This document shows positions 1 to 9,182 of a stretch of DNA of 33,533 nt, piece after piece (within the stretch, counting starts at the first letter, position 1; each line of letters starts with the position of its first letter). The notes beneath the pieces were generated by a model, which saw nothing but the letters and a program-made list of their open reading frames with translations, had not been told where the DNA came from and did not search any database. Position numbers and translations under genes: made by a program. The stretch is from the NCBI GenBank assembly GCA_900542475.1, contig UQNO01000024.1, positions 1 through 33,533 on the forward strand, read 5' to 3'. The stretch is from an uncultured Bacteroidota bacterium (GTDB taxonomy: Bacteria > Bacteroidota > Bacteroidia > Bacteroidales > F082).

Positions 1-2
1 AA

Positions 3-170
3 GACCTTGCGGAGAAATGCGGTATGCTGAAGGAGGTGGTCGTGACGTCGTTGCCGGACAGAATGCAAATCTGGGCGAAGGAGAAGATGGACGAGAGCAA
101 CGCGCAGATGAGCGACGCGGAGTTCTCGCAGCTGCTTGAGGATAGGCTGGGAAATATTGATTTTGAATAA
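3..170 (+). CDS. mraZ: MraZ, 3' end only (cut by window edge)
   Basis: Frame 3 is open from the first bases to a TAA at 168-170 and encodes 55 residues beginning DLAEKCGMLKEVVV. The segment with SLPDRMQIWAKEKMDE resembles the C-terminal AbrB-like half of MraZ, the DNA-binding regulator that opens dcw clusters. The stop lies 13 bases before the rsmH start, the normal neighbour. The promoter and MraZ binding boxes would lie left of the window. The call rests on position plus a short C-terminal match. Confidence 0.85.
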   Translation, partial: DLAEKCGMLKEVVVTSLPDRMQIWAKEKMDESNAQMSDAEFSQLLEDRLGNIDFE

Positions 171-183
171 AAATTTTTGTGGA

Positions 184-1077
184 ATGTATCATAATCCTGT
201 GTTGTTGAACGAGTGTATCGATGGCTTGAACATCAATCCGGACGGCATCTATGTCGATGTCACGTTTGGTGGCGGAGGTCATTCGCGCGCCATTCTGGAG
301 CGCCTCAAGGGCGGGCACTTGTATTCTTTCGACCAGGACGCCGACGCCGCCAAGAACGCTTTCGTGGACGAGAGATTCACGTTTGTTCCGCAGAACTTCC
401 GTTATATGAAGAACTTCGTGCGTCTTTACGCAAATGCGAAAGTTGACGGAATATTGGCGGATTTGGGAGTGTCGTCGTATCAGTTTGACACGCCCGGGAA
501 AGGCTTCTCCACTCGTTTCGAGGGTCGTCTTGACATGCGTATGAACCAGAATGACCCCGTCGATGCGGCGAGCATAGTGAACGACTATGAAGTCGATGCC
601 ATGGCGAGTGTCTTTTCGCGCTATGGAGAGCTCAAAAACGCCAGGACTGTCGCCAAGGACATTGAGACGGCTCGCAATATAAAACCGCTTGAGACAACGA
701 CTGATTTGAGAAACGCCGTGGCTCCGCATCTGCCGAAAGGTCAGGAAAACAAGACGTTGGCGCAGATATTTCAAGCCTTGAGGATAGAGGTGAACAACGA
801 GATGGAGGCGCTCGAGGCGTTTCTGTCGCAATGTGCCGACGTATTGAAGCCTGGCGGACGTTTGGTGGTGATGTCGTATCATTCGCTGGAAGACCGTATT
901 GTGAAAAATTTCATGCGTAGCGGCAAAGCCGACGGCGAAGTGGAACAGGATTTCTTTGGAAACCGTAACACACCTTATAAACTAATAACGCACAAGCCGA
1001 TAGTGCCCGGCGAGGAGGAAATTGCGAGAAACAGCAGGGCAAGAAGCGCGAAATTGAGGATAGCGGAATTAAAGTAG
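184..1077 (+). CDS. rsmH: 16S rRNA (cytosine(1402)-N4)-methyltransferase RsmH
   Basis: RsmH (MraW) methylates N4 of C1402 in the 16S rRNA decoding centre using S-adenosylmethionine. The protein has 297 residues, the usual family length. It begins MYHNPVLLNE, has the SAM-binding loop VDVTFGGGGH at residues 24-33, and carries the family motif SYHSLEDR at 231-238. I chose the ATG at 184 because family members start just before HxPVLL. An upstream in-frame TTG at 136 would run back into mraZ. It is the second gene of the dcw cluster. Confidence 0.97.
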   Translation: MYHNPVLLNECIDGLNINPDGIYVDVTFGGGGHSRAILERLKGGHLYSFDQDADAAKNAFVDERFTFVPQNFRYMKNFVRLYANAKVDGILADLGVSSYQFDTPGKGFSTRFEGRLDMRMNQNDPVDAASIVNDYEVDAMASVFSRYGELKNARTVAKDIETARNIKPLETTTDLRNAVAPHLPKGQENKTLAQIFQALRIEVNNEMEALEAFLSQCADVLKPGGRLVVMSYHSLEDRIVKNFMRSGKADGEVEQDFFGNRNTPYKLITHKPIVPGEEEIARNSRARSAKLRIAELK

Positions 1078-1177
1078 GACCGTCGTTTCATCGGACGGCA
1101 AGGAGTGTGAGGCTCTTTGTGGCTGACAGCCAAGGAAAAAACCGCGGAAATATTCCAATAATGACAAAAAATAAAAT

Positions 1178-1495
1178 ATGAAAAAAGGATCCTTTTTTAA
1201 CAATTATTTGGGAGGAGATGTCTTCTCGAAGAAAACGGTGATAAAGCAGATGCCCTTTGTTTTGTATGTTGTTTTTTTGCTGATGCTTTATATAACAAAC
1301 ACTTACATTGCCGAGGATATTAACCGCGAGGTGTTGACGAAGACAAAACTTCTTGAGTACCGTCATGTGGAATATGTTTACAACAAATCTGAAATAACAA
1401 GGTTGACGAAGCAGTCGGAACTTGCCAGGATATTGAAAAACAAAGGTATCAAAGAGTCGGTGGAGCCTTTGAAAAAACTGAAGGTAAAACAATGA
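1178..1495 (+). CDS. ftsL: FtsL-like cell division protein
   Basis: This is a 105-residue bitopic membrane protein with one transmembrane helix at about residues 26-44 and a short periplasmic, coiled-coil-like tail rich in K, E and L. Size, topology and its place between rsmH and ftsI match the FtsL-like protein of Bacteroidota dcw clusters. FtsL bridges FtsQ and FtsB to the FtsWI synthase. Sequence identity to proteobacterial FtsL is not expected, so the call relies mainly on synteny and topology. A 100-base gap before it holds two small hairpins (1080-1098 and near 1122-1134) but no convincing gene. Confidence 0.85.
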   Translation: MKKGSFFNNYLGGDVFSKKTVIKQMPFVLYVVFLLMLYITNTYIAEDINREVLTKTKLLEYRHVEYVYNKSEITRLTKQSELARILKNKGIKESVEPLKKLKVKQ

Positions 1496-1508
1496 ATAAC
1501 GTGGTGTT

Positions 1509-3623
1509 ATGAGCAAGATTAATTTTAGTGATGTTTGGCGTGTTGTCTTAATCTATGTGCTAATGCTCGTAGTAGCTGTTGCTATTATTGCCAAAATCAT
1601 TGTTATTCAAACTGTTGACCGCGAGGAGCTGCTTGAGAGCGCCCGCAAGTCTGACATAAGAATTGTCTCGGTGCCGGCTGTAAGAGGCAATATTTTTTCT
1701 AAAAACGGGACGCTTTTGGCCACTACTATACCTGTTTTCAACATATATTTCGACCCGGTGGCTGTGCCGCAAGACAGATTCGACAATGAGGTGGGAGCTC
1801 TCTCCGACAGCTTGTCGAGGATGCTCAAGGCACATACTAAATCGCAGTATGTGAATATGTTCACCAAGGCTCGCAACAATAACAAACGTTATGTGAAAAT
1901 AGCAAGTAGGCTCAAGATAGATGAATATGAGAGACTTAAAGCGTTTCCTGTTTTCAGGGAGAAGTCCGGAACCGGCTTGATTGCCGAAAAACAGCTTGTA
2001 AGAGAGCGTCCATACGGTGATATTGCAAAGCGTGTGATAGGCTATGTGAATTACAACGACACCTTGAATCCTGTGAAAGTGGGTCTTGAGGGCGCGTACG
2101 ACACCTGTCTCCGCGGCAAAGACGGTCGTCAGATGCGCCGTCGTGTGAATGAAGGGCGTTTCATCAATGTGCCTGCTTCAATAAACATCTCGCCGAGCAA
2201 CGGCAAAGATATATATACCTCCATCGACGCCAAGATTCAAGATGTGGCAGAGGAGGCTTTGCGCCGCTGCCTCGTGGAGAACAACGCGCAACAGGGCTGC
2301 GTCATCATGATGGACGTCAAGTCGGGATTTGTCGAAGTGATGGCCTCGTTGAGATATAATGAGAAAAAGAGAAAATACGAGGAGTCGTATAACTTCGCCA
2401 TAGCAGAGAACGTGGAGCCGGGCTCGACATTCAAAGCCGTCACCATGACAGCGCTGCTTGAAAACGACCCTAACTTCAATGTCAACAGGGTGCTGCCCCT
2501 TGGCACCACCGGCAGAATGAGGTTCCACAACCGTGTCATGACAGACTCGCATGTGGTGGGAGACGGCGCGCCTACCGTCAAACAGTGTTTCTGGGAATCA
2601 TCGAATATCGCATTTGCATATCTCACGACAGAAGCCTTTGAAAAAAATCCCCAGAAGTTTATCGACTATATCTATAAGACTAAAATCAACGAGCCTTTGA
2701 ATCTTGACATCAAGGGAGAGGGTAGACCGTATATCAAGGGCACCGACAGCAAGACCTGGTCGAAGGTGTCGCTGCCTTGGATGTCGATAGGCTATGAACT
2801 TACGGTCACTCCGATAACGTTGCTGACATATTACAACGCCATTGCCAACGACGGCAAGATGGTGAAGCCACAGTTTGTGAGGGAGATACGTCATGGCAAC
2901 GAGGTGGTGAGAACCTTCGATACCATCGTAATCAACGAGAGGATTGCTTCCGACAGGACCGTTAAAACGTTGCAGGGCTTGCTTCGCGGTGTCGTGGAGA
3001 ACGGCTCGGCGAAGTTGCTGAAAAGCTGCGCGTTTCCGGTGGCTGGCAAGACGGGCACCGCACAGATAGCGCAAAACGGCAACTATAACAAGAAAAACTA
3101 CACCGCGTCGTTCGTGGGATATTTCCCCGCCGACGACCCGAAATACACCTGTATAGTCGTCATCAGCAACCCTATGGCTGGAAAATATTACGGCGCGGCG
3201 GTGTCGGCTCCGGTCTTCAAGGAGATAGCGGAGAAAGTGTATGCCACGAAGCTGGGCATCGCCGAAGAGACGGCAGACTATCCGGCCAACTGCGACAAAT
3301 ACACCAGGGCGACGATGGCATATTATGAAGATGTCAACGATTATTGCACCATGGCGGGCGTGAGAATGGTCGATGCCGAGTTGAGCTCCGAATGGGTGAA
3401 GGTGAGTCCGTCGGTGAACGGCGGCGTGGCCATTAAGAGCGTTGACCTCGACTATGAGCTGGTGCCGGATTTCAAAGGCATGAATGTCATGGACGCCGTG
3501 TTCCTCGTCGAGTCGATGGGCTGGAAGGTGGCATTTACCGGCAAAGGTCTCGTGGAGAGCCAGAGTGTCAAGGCGGGGACGCGTCTCGACAAAGGAAAGA
3601 CAATTGTTTTGAAATTAATTTGA
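1509..3623 (+). CDS. ftsI: Peptidoglycan transpeptidase (division PBP, FtsI-type) with PASTA domain
   Basis: This class B penicillin-binding protein cross-links septal peptidoglycan and partners with FtsW, encoded downstream. It has 704 residues: an N-terminal membrane anchor at about 13-33, a PBP dimerisation domain, then the transpeptidase domain with all three motifs. These are STFK (catalytic Ser306), SSN at 364-366 and KTG at 514-516. The last ~60 residues, starting near VPDFKGMNVMDAV, form one PASTA domain. The gene starts 14 bases after ftsL and ends 2 bases before murE, so tight coexpression is likely. Confidence 0.96.
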   Translation: MSKINFSDVWRVVLIYVLMLVVAVAIIAKIIVIQTVDREELLESARKSDIRIVSVPAVRGNIFSKNGTLLATTIPVFNIYFDPVAVPQDRFDNEVGALSDSLSRMLKAHTKSQYVNMFTKARNNNKRYVKIASRLKIDEYERLKAFPVFREKSGTGLIAEKQLVRERPYGDIAKRVIGYVNYNDTLNPVKVGLEGAYDTCLRGKDGRQMRRRVNEGRFINVPASINISPSNGKDIYTSIDAKIQDVAEEALRRCLVENNAQQGCVIMMDVKSGFVEVMASLRYNEKKRKYEESYNFAIAENVEPGSTFKAVTMTALLENDPNFNVNRVLPLGTTGRMRFHNRVMTDSHVVGDGAPTVKQCFWESSNIAFAYLTTEAFEKNPQKFIDYIYKTKINEPLNLDIKGEGRPYIKGTDSKTWSKVSLPWMSIGYELTVTPITLLTYYNAIANDGKMVKPQFVREIRHGNEVVRTFDTIVINERIASDRTVKTLQGLLRGVVENGSAKLLKSCAFPVAGKTGTAQIAQNGNYNKKNYTASFVGYFPADDPKYTCIVVISNPMAGKYYGAAVSAPVFKEIAEKVYATKLGIAEETADYPANCDKYTRATMAYYEDVNDYCTMAGVRMVDAELSSEWVKVSPSVNGGVAIKSVDLDYELVPDFKGMNVMDAVFLVESMGWKVAFTGKGLVESQSVKAGTRLDKGKTIVLKLI

Positions 3624-3624
3624 C

Positions 3625-5040
3625 ATGAATAGCGAGGATATTTTGAAAGGCGCAAAGGATTTGCGGTTCGATTCAAGGCAGTGCACTGAAGGAAGCGTGT
3701 TCTTCGCGGTGCGCGGCACCCAAGTTGACGGTCACGATTATATTGCGAAGGCCATAGAGAACGGTGCCAGGACCATAGTGTGCGAGCAGCTGCCCGAACA
3801 GCGTGCCGCCGCTGTGAAATATGTGGTGGTGGAGAACAGCGCCAGGGCTTTGGGAGTGGCAGCGTCCGACTATTACGGCAACCCGTCGGAGAAACTGCAT
3901 CTTGTGGGTGTCACGGGTACTAACGGAAAGACTACCGTCGCGACATTGCTGTACCGTCTCTTCACCGACGCGGGATATATGTGCGGACTCTTTTCAACGA
4001 TAGAGAACATCATAGGAAAGAGGTCGCTGCCGTCAACACATACCACCGGAGACCAGATAGAACTTAACTCGTTGCTGGCGCAGATGGTGGAGGCAGGCTG
4101 CGAATACGCCTTCATGGAGGTCAGCTCGCACTCTGTCAACCAGGATAGAATAGCAGGCTTGCATTTTGACGGAGGCATATTTACAAATCTGACACAAGAC
4201 CACCTCGATTATCATAAGACCTTTGCAAACTATCGCGACGCGAAAAAGAAATTCTTCGACAATCTGCCGGCCACGGCTTTCGCACTGACGAATCTCGACG
4301 ACAAGAACGGCACGGTGATGCTCCAGAACACCAAGGCTGTGAAGAAGACTTATTCGCTCAAGCATGACGCTGATTTCAAAGGAATAGTGATGGAAAGCCA
4401 CTTCGACGGCATGGAGATGAAAGTCAACAGCAAGGCTGTCTCCACCTATCTTGTGGGACGCTTCAACGCATATAACCTGCTGGCTGTTTTCGGAGCAGCC
4501 GTTTTGCTGGGCATGCCGGAGGAGGAGGCGTTGCGGGAGGTCAGCAAACTGCATGGCGCATCGGGGCGTTTTCAGATGGTGAGGTCTAAAGACGGTGTCG
4601 TCGGCATCGTCGATTACGCCCACACCCCCGACGCTCTCGATAACGTGCTCTCGACCATCAACGAGATAAGGACGCATAACGAGACGCTCATAACGGTGGC
4701 AGGCGCCGGCGGCAACCGCGACACCGACAAACGTCCTAAAATGGCGGCGACGGCAGTGAAACTGTCGGACAGACTCATCATCACCAGCGACAACCCGCGC
4801 TTTGAAGAGCCGGAAGACATCATAAGTCAGATGAAAGCCGGCGTTCCAGGCGAATATTATAATAAGGTGCTGTGCATCACCGACCGTCGCGAGGCTATCA
4901 GGACGGCAGTGGCGTTGGCAAAGAAAGACGACATCATCTTGGTGGCAGGCAAAGGCCATGAGACATATCAAGACGTGAAAGGTGTCAAACATCATTTCGA
5001 CGACAGAGAAGAACTCGAAAAAGCGTTTAATGAAAAATAG
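3625..5040 (+). CDS. murE: UDP-MurNAc-tripeptide synthetase MurE (meso-DAP type)
   Basis: MurE adds the third residue to UDP-MurNAc-L-Ala-D-Glu in the cytoplasm. The 471-residue protein has the Mur ligase ATP loop GTNGKT at 98-103 and the VSSHS and LDYH motifs of the central domain. Residues 389-392 read DNPR, the signature of enzymes that add meso-diaminopimelate rather than lysine. All three Mur domains are present, which contrasts with the MurD remnant two genes downstream. The start codon lies directly after the ftsI stop. Confidence 0.97.
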   Translation: MNSEDILKGAKDLRFDSRQCTEGSVFFAVRGTQVDGHDYIAKAIENGARTIVCEQLPEQRAAAVKYVVVENSARALGVAASDYYGNPSEKLHLVGVTGTNGKTTVATLLYRLFTDAGYMCGLFSTIENIIGKRSLPSTHTTGDQIELNSLLAQMVEAGCEYAFMEVSSHSVNQDRIAGLHFDGGIFTNLTQDHLDYHKTFANYRDAKKKFFDNLPATAFALTNLDDKNGTVMLQNTKAVKKTYSLKHDADFKGIVMESHFDGMEMKVNSKAVSTYLVGRFNAYNLLAVFGAAVLLGMPEEEALREVSKLHGASGRFQMVRSKDGVVGIVDYAHTPDALDNVLSTINEIRTHNETLITVAGAGGNRDTDKRPKMAATAVKLSDRLIITSDNPRFEEPEDIISQMKAGVPGEYYNKVLCITDRREAIRTAVALAKKDDIILVAGKGHETYQDVKGVKHHFDDREELEKAFNEK

Positions 5041-5051
5041 GAGATTGAAAA

Positions 5052-6332
5052 ATGTTATACTATCTTGCCAATTATCTTCGTGAGACATTTGACCTGCCGG
5101 GCTTTGGCGTGCTCGAATACGTCACCGTGCGCTCCATCATCGCCATTATCTTCTCATTGGTGATTTCAGTGTGGTTTGGTAACTTCTTTATCGATTTCAT
5201 GAAGAAACGCAATATATCGGAAGTGCAACGCGACGCTAAAATCGACCCGTTCAACGTGAGTAAAAAAGGCGTCCCGACAATGGGTGGCATCATCATAATA
5301 GTTTCTATTCTGACACCATGTCTTCTTTTCGGCAAGCTGCATAACATCTATTTAATCCTTATGCTCGTGACGACACTGATTCTTGGCGGGATTGGCTTCG
5401 CTGACGATTATATCAAGACCTTCAAGAAGAAAAAAGACGGTCTTAAAGGATGGTATAAGATTTTTGGACAGGTGATATTAGGACTTATCGTCGGCTTGAC
5501 GCTGCGTTTTAGTCCTCAAGTCATTATGAATGAAAATGTTGAGACGAGAATTGAGAACAACAAGGAAATAGTGGTGAAAAGTCCTGACGTGAAATCGACG
5601 AGGACGACAATTCCGTTCCTTAAGAATCATAACTTGAACTACGCCGACATGTTCAATTTCATGGGCGAGCCTTACAAATACTGGGCCGGCTGGGTGTTTT
5701 TTGTTATGCTTACGGTCTTTGTCGTCGCCGCGGTGAGCAACGGCTCCAACCTCAACGACGGCATGGACGGCATGGCGGCGGGCAACTCGGCTATCATCGG
5801 TCTCGGCATCGGCATTCTCGCCTATCTTTCGAGTAACGCGGTGCTGTCGGGATACCTGGACATCATGTATATCCCCGGCAGTGAAGAAGTCGCGGTGTTC
5901 CTTGCCGCTTTTGTGGGCGCATTGATAGGCTTCCTGTGGTTTAACTCCTTCCCGGCGCAGGTGTTCATGGGCGACACGGGCAGCCTCACCATAGGCGGAA
6001 TCATCGCAGTGTCGGCAATCATCATTCATAAAGAACTGCTGCTGCCTATCATGTGCGGTATCTTCCTGATAGAAAGCTTCTCGGTAATCATTCAAAGAGC
6101 GTATTTCAAGGCCGGCAAGAAAAAAGGTGTTCATCGGCGCGTGTGGAAACGCACCCCTATACATGACCATTTCAGAACATCGATGGAACAAGTGCTCGAC
6201 GTGGACCCCGGCTCGACAGTGATGTATAAAGGCCCGAAAAACTTGTATCATGAAGTGAAAATAACAATAAGATTTTGGATTGTCACCATCATATTGGTGG
6301 CATTCGCAATACTGACATTGAAGATTAGATAA
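5052..6332 (+). CDS. mraY: Phospho-MurNAc-pentapeptide transferase MraY
   Basis: MraY transfers phospho-MurNAc-pentapeptide to undecaprenyl phosphate to form lipid I. The 426-residue polytopic protein has the catalytic aspartates in GFADDYIK and NLNDGMDGMAAGN, and FMGDTGSLT further on. It is longer than the E. coli enzyme because of an insert of ~60 residues around NENVETRIENNKE, which I associate with Bacteroidota forms. The loop that is HHH in E. coli reads TPIHDHF here, followed by a longer segment up to the last helix. Position between murE and the murD slot is canonical. Confidence 0.96.
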   Translation: MLYYLANYLRETFDLPGFGVLEYVTVRSIIAIIFSLVISVWFGNFFIDFMKKRNISEVQRDAKIDPFNVSKKGVPTMGGIIIIVSILTPCLLFGKLHNIYLILMLVTTLILGGIGFADDYIKTFKKKKDGLKGWYKIFGQVILGLIVGLTLRFSPQVIMNENVETRIENNKEIVVKSPDVKSTRTTIPFLKNHNLNYADMFNFMGEPYKYWAGWVFFVMLTVFVVAAVSNGSNLNDGMDGMAAGNSAIIGLGIGILAYLSSNAVLSGYLDIMYIPGSEEVAVFLAAFVGALIGFLWFNSFPAQVFMGDTGSLTIGGIIAVSAIIIHKELLLPIMCGIFLIESFSVIIQRAYFKAGKKKGVHRRVWKRTPIHDHFRTSMEQVLDVDPGSTVMYKGPKNLYHEVKITIRFWIVTIILVAFAILTLKIR

Positions 6333-6361
6333 AAGATTTTTAACATATAAAAAAAATTATT

Positions 6362-6892
6362 ATGACACTTGAACAGTTGGCAAAACAAGGTAAAAGAAAA
6401 GAGATTTTCACAGTCGCGATAAACCACAACATCTGCAACGCCAGAAAAGTATCTTTGAGAAACAGCTTCGTGGATTGTGAGCATATCAAACATAGAAACG
6501 AGTTCGTGGCGATGCGCAACGGTGTGCGATACATCAACGACAGCGCTGCAAAAAGCGTTTCGGCGACATGGTTCTCCCTTGATAATGTCAACGAGCCGAC
6601 AGTGTGGATAGCCTTGGCTGGAAACGAGGATTACGAGGAGATGATTCCCGTTGTGCGACAGCATGTTAAGTCGATTATATGCGTGGGCGACAACATCGAG
6701 CCAATGCGTTCGGCACTCGGCTGTCTCGTCCGCGACGGCGTCGTGGCGGCTGAAAATGTTGAGGAAGCCGTGAAGATGGCTGAAAAAAAAGCCGTCTCCG
6801 GAAATAATATTCTGTTCTCTCCGGGCAGCGAAGTGAATGGAATGGATATTGCAAAAATGGAAAAAGTTTTTATCAGAATGGCAAAGGGATAA
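6362..6892 (+). CDS. Stand-alone degenerate MurD C-terminal domain protein
   Basis: The gene occupies the murD slot between mraY and ftsW but encodes only 176 residues, against ~440-450 for MurD. It matches the end of the central domain and the C-terminal domain: a HN..N pattern at 21-25, HRNEFV at 44-49 and YINDS at 57-61. The N-terminal Rossmann domain and the ATP loop are absent, and only 29 bases separate it from mraY, so there is no hidden upstream part. Ligase motifs are altered: NDSKATN reads NDSAAKS (59-65), the glycine-rich GGKDKG-type loop reads AGNEDYE (86-92), and SPxxASFD reads SPGSEVNG (153-160). The frame is intact with a good ATG, so it is probably translated, but it cannot be a MurD ligase. 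A functional MurD should be encoded elsewhere. Confidence 0.85.
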   Translation: MTLEQLAKQGKRKEIFTVAINHNICNARKVSLRNSFVDCEHIKHRNEFVAMRNGVRYINDSAAKSVSATWFSLDNVNEPTVWIALAGNEDYEEMIPVVRQHVKSIICVGDNIEPMRSALGCLVRDGVVAAENVEEAVKMAEKKAVSGNNILFSPGSEVNGMDIAKMEKVFIRMAKG

Positions 6893-6895
6893 ACT

Positions 6896-8098
6896 ATGAT
6901 GGATAAAAAGACGGCTGTGGAAAAAACGAGGAACCTTTTTCAAGGCGACAAGGTGATATGGGTGGTGGTGGCGATACTCACATTTATCTCCCTGCTCACC
7001 GTGTATAGCGCCTCGGAATCGATGGCAAACAGAGACTATAACGGCAACAACGCTTTTGTGTTGCTCCGTCATGCACTCATGCTCCTTCTCGGCCTGGTGT
7101 GTATGTTCGTCGCGTCGCATATCAATTACAAAAGATATTCGAGGCTGCTGCTTATGCTCTTTTGGATTTCCATTCCATTGTTGATTTACACCCTGTTCTT
7201 TGGCAAGAACCTCAACCATGCGCAGCGAGGCATCGACATCGCAGGCATAACTTTCCAGACCAGCGACCTCGCCAAGGTTGCCCTCATAGGCTTCCTCGCC
7301 AGAATCCTGACTTTGCGCCGCAATCAGTTGGACGACTTCAAGGAGCTTGGCATCAGGGTGATGTTGCCGGTTTTGGTTGTTGTGGGACTTATCTTCCCCG
7401 AGAACTTCTCTACGGCGGCAATGCTTTTCATGACATGTATCGTGATGATGTTTTTAAGTAAAGTGAAGATGAAATATATCTTCGGGTTCATCGGGATTAT
7501 CGTGCTGGCAGGCAGCATCTTCATGCTTGTGTCATTCGCTTTCGCGAAAGATAACCGTAGCGCCACCTGGGTCAATCGTATTGAGCGGTTTTTCAGCAGC
7601 AGCGAGGAGGAGACCGACGACATGGCTAATTTCCAGGTGATGCACTCCAAGATAGCGGTGGCGGGAGGTGGTCTTATTGGCAAGTCGCCTGGCAAGAGCA
7701 CGCAGCGCAACGTGCTGCCGCATCCTTATTCAGACTTCATCTATGCCATCGTTTTAGAGGAATACGGACTGATAGGAGGGGTCTTCGTCTTGGCGTTGTA
7801 TCTGATTTTGCTGTATAGAACCACGCGCATCATGTTGCGGGCCCCGCAGTCGTTCGGAGGGCTCCTCGCCATGGGACTCGCCTTCAGCATCGTGATGCAG
7901 GCCATGGTCAACATGGGGGTCGCTGTGGGACTGTTCCCGGTGACAGGGCAGCCGCTTCCTTTCGTCAGCATGGGAGGCACATCCTTGCTCTTTACTGGAC
8001 TTTCCATAGGAATAATTATTAGTGTGACAAAGGAAATTGATAAAGTTAATAACGATGAAAGAGACGCTGAAATCGAAGTCGCCAAGGCTGATAGTTAG
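6896..8098 (+). CDS. ftsW: SEDS peptidoglycan glycosyltransferase FtsW
   Basis: FtsW polymerises lipid II into septal glycan strands with the FtsI-type transpeptidase. The 400-residue protein has about ten hydrophobic segments. C-terminal SEDS motifs include HPYSDFIYAIVLEEYGLIG and the VTGQPLPFVSMGGTS stretch. A long soluble loop with SSSEEETDDMANFQ precedes them. It starts 3 bases after the MurD remnant, and its 3' end overlaps murG by 44 bases, which suggests translational coupling. Confidence 0.96.
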   Translation: MMDKKTAVEKTRNLFQGDKVIWVVVAILTFISLLTVYSASESMANRDYNGNNAFVLLRHALMLLLGLVCMFVASHINYKRYSRLLLMLFWISIPLLIYTLFFGKNLNHAQRGIDIAGITFQTSDLAKVALIGFLARILTLRRNQLDDFKELGIRVMLPVLVVVGLIFPENFSTAAMLFMTCIVMMFLSKVKMKYIFGFIGIIVLAGSIFMLVSFAFAKDNRSATWVNRIERFFSSSEEETDDMANFQVMHSKIAVAGGGLIGKSPGKSTQRNVLPHPYSDFIYAIVLEEYGLIGGVFVLALYLILLYRTTRIMLRAPQSFGGLLAMGLAFSIVMQAMVNMGVAVGLFPVTGQPLPFVSMGGTSLLFTGLSIGIIISVTKEIDKVNNDERDAEIEVAKADS

Positions 8099-9182
8099 CG
8101 GTGGAGGCACAGGAGGACATGTCTTTCCGGCCATTGCCATTGCCGACGCATTCAAACGTCGTCATCCAGACGCCGAGATTTTGTTCGTGGGAGCAAAAGG
8201 CAAAATGGAGATGGAACGAGTGCCGCAGGCAGGATACCCTATTGAAGGACTGTGGATTAGCGGGTTTAAACGCGAACTGTCGTTAGATAACTTGAGTTTC
8301 CCGTTTAAGTTGATAAGCAGCTTGTGCAAGGCGAGGGGAATACTTAAGAGATTCAAGCCTGATGTGGTGGTCGGTGTCGGTGGTTTCGCAAGCGGGCCTA
8401 CGATGCGTAAGGCTACTTCGCTCGGAATCCCCGTCGTTATTCAAGAACAAAACTCCTTCCCGGGGGTGACAAACAAAATCGTGGCCCCTAAAGCGGCGAA
8501 AATATGCGTCGCATACGAGAATATGGAGAGATGGTTCCCGGCGGAGAAAATCGTCATGACAGGTAACCCGTTGAGAAACAACGTGGTGTCGGTGGAAGGA
8601 AAACATGACGAAGGCGCAAGGTTCTTTGGTCTCGACCCTCAAAAACCAATAATATTGCTCGTGGGTGGCAGCCAAGGCGCACTGGGTGTCAACAAAGGGG
8701 TCTCTGCAAAACTCGCTATGTTTAAAGATGTTGATTATCAATTGATTTGGCAGACAGGAAAGCATTATGTGGAGCAGGCAAAGAAAGAGATAGCAGACCT
8801 TGGTCTTGAGGATAAGGTAAAACCAATAGTGTTTATTGACAAGATGGACCTTGCCTACGCTTGTGCCACTGTGGTGGTGTCACGCGCCGGCGCCATGTCG
8901 ATATCCGAACTTTCATTGGTGGCAAAAGCCGTGGTCTTCGTCCCGCTCCCGACAGCGGCGGAAGACCATCAGACCAAAAACGCTCAAAGCCTGGTGGATA
9001 AAAACGCCGCGATAATGGTTAAAAACGACGAGACACAAGAGAAACTTCTGCCAACAGTTTTTGATTTGTTGAAAGATAAAGAAAAAATTTGCGAAATGCA
9101 AAAAAATATTGCTAAATTTGCAAGACCTAACGCAGCTGAAGATATTGTGAATGAAATAGATAAGATATGTTGTATTTCTTAG
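8055..9182 (+). CDS. murG: Lipid II synthase MurG (GlcNAc transferase)
   Basis: MurG adds GlcNAc to lipid I at the inner membrane face to make lipid II. The protein has 375 residues with the glycine-rich N-terminal motif SGGGTGGHVFPAIAIA, the VGVGGFASGP segment, and the UDP-GlcNAc site VGGSQGALGVN. I chose the ATG at 8055, giving MKETLKSKSPRLIVSGGG; a TTG at 8037 would add six residues. The gene overlaps ftsW upstream and murC downstream (16 bases). Confidence 0.97.
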   Translation: MKETLKSKSPRLIVSGGGTGGHVFPAIAIADAFKRRHPDAEILFVGAKGKMEMERVPQAGYPIEGLWISGFKRELSLDNLSFPFKLISSLCKARGILKRFKPDVVVGVGGFASGPTMRKATSLGIPVVIQEQNSFPGVTNKIVAPKAAKICVAYENMERWFPAEKIVMTGNPLRNNVVSVEGKHDEGARFFGLDPQKPIILLVGGSQGALGVNKGVSAKLAMFKDVDYQLIWQTGKHYVEQAKKEIADLGLEDKVKPIVFIDKMDLAYACATVVVSRAGAMSISELSLVAKAVVFVPLPTAAEDHQTKNAQSLVDKNAAIMVKNDETQEKLLPTVFDLLKDKEKICEMQKNIAKFARPNAAEDIVNEIDKICCIS

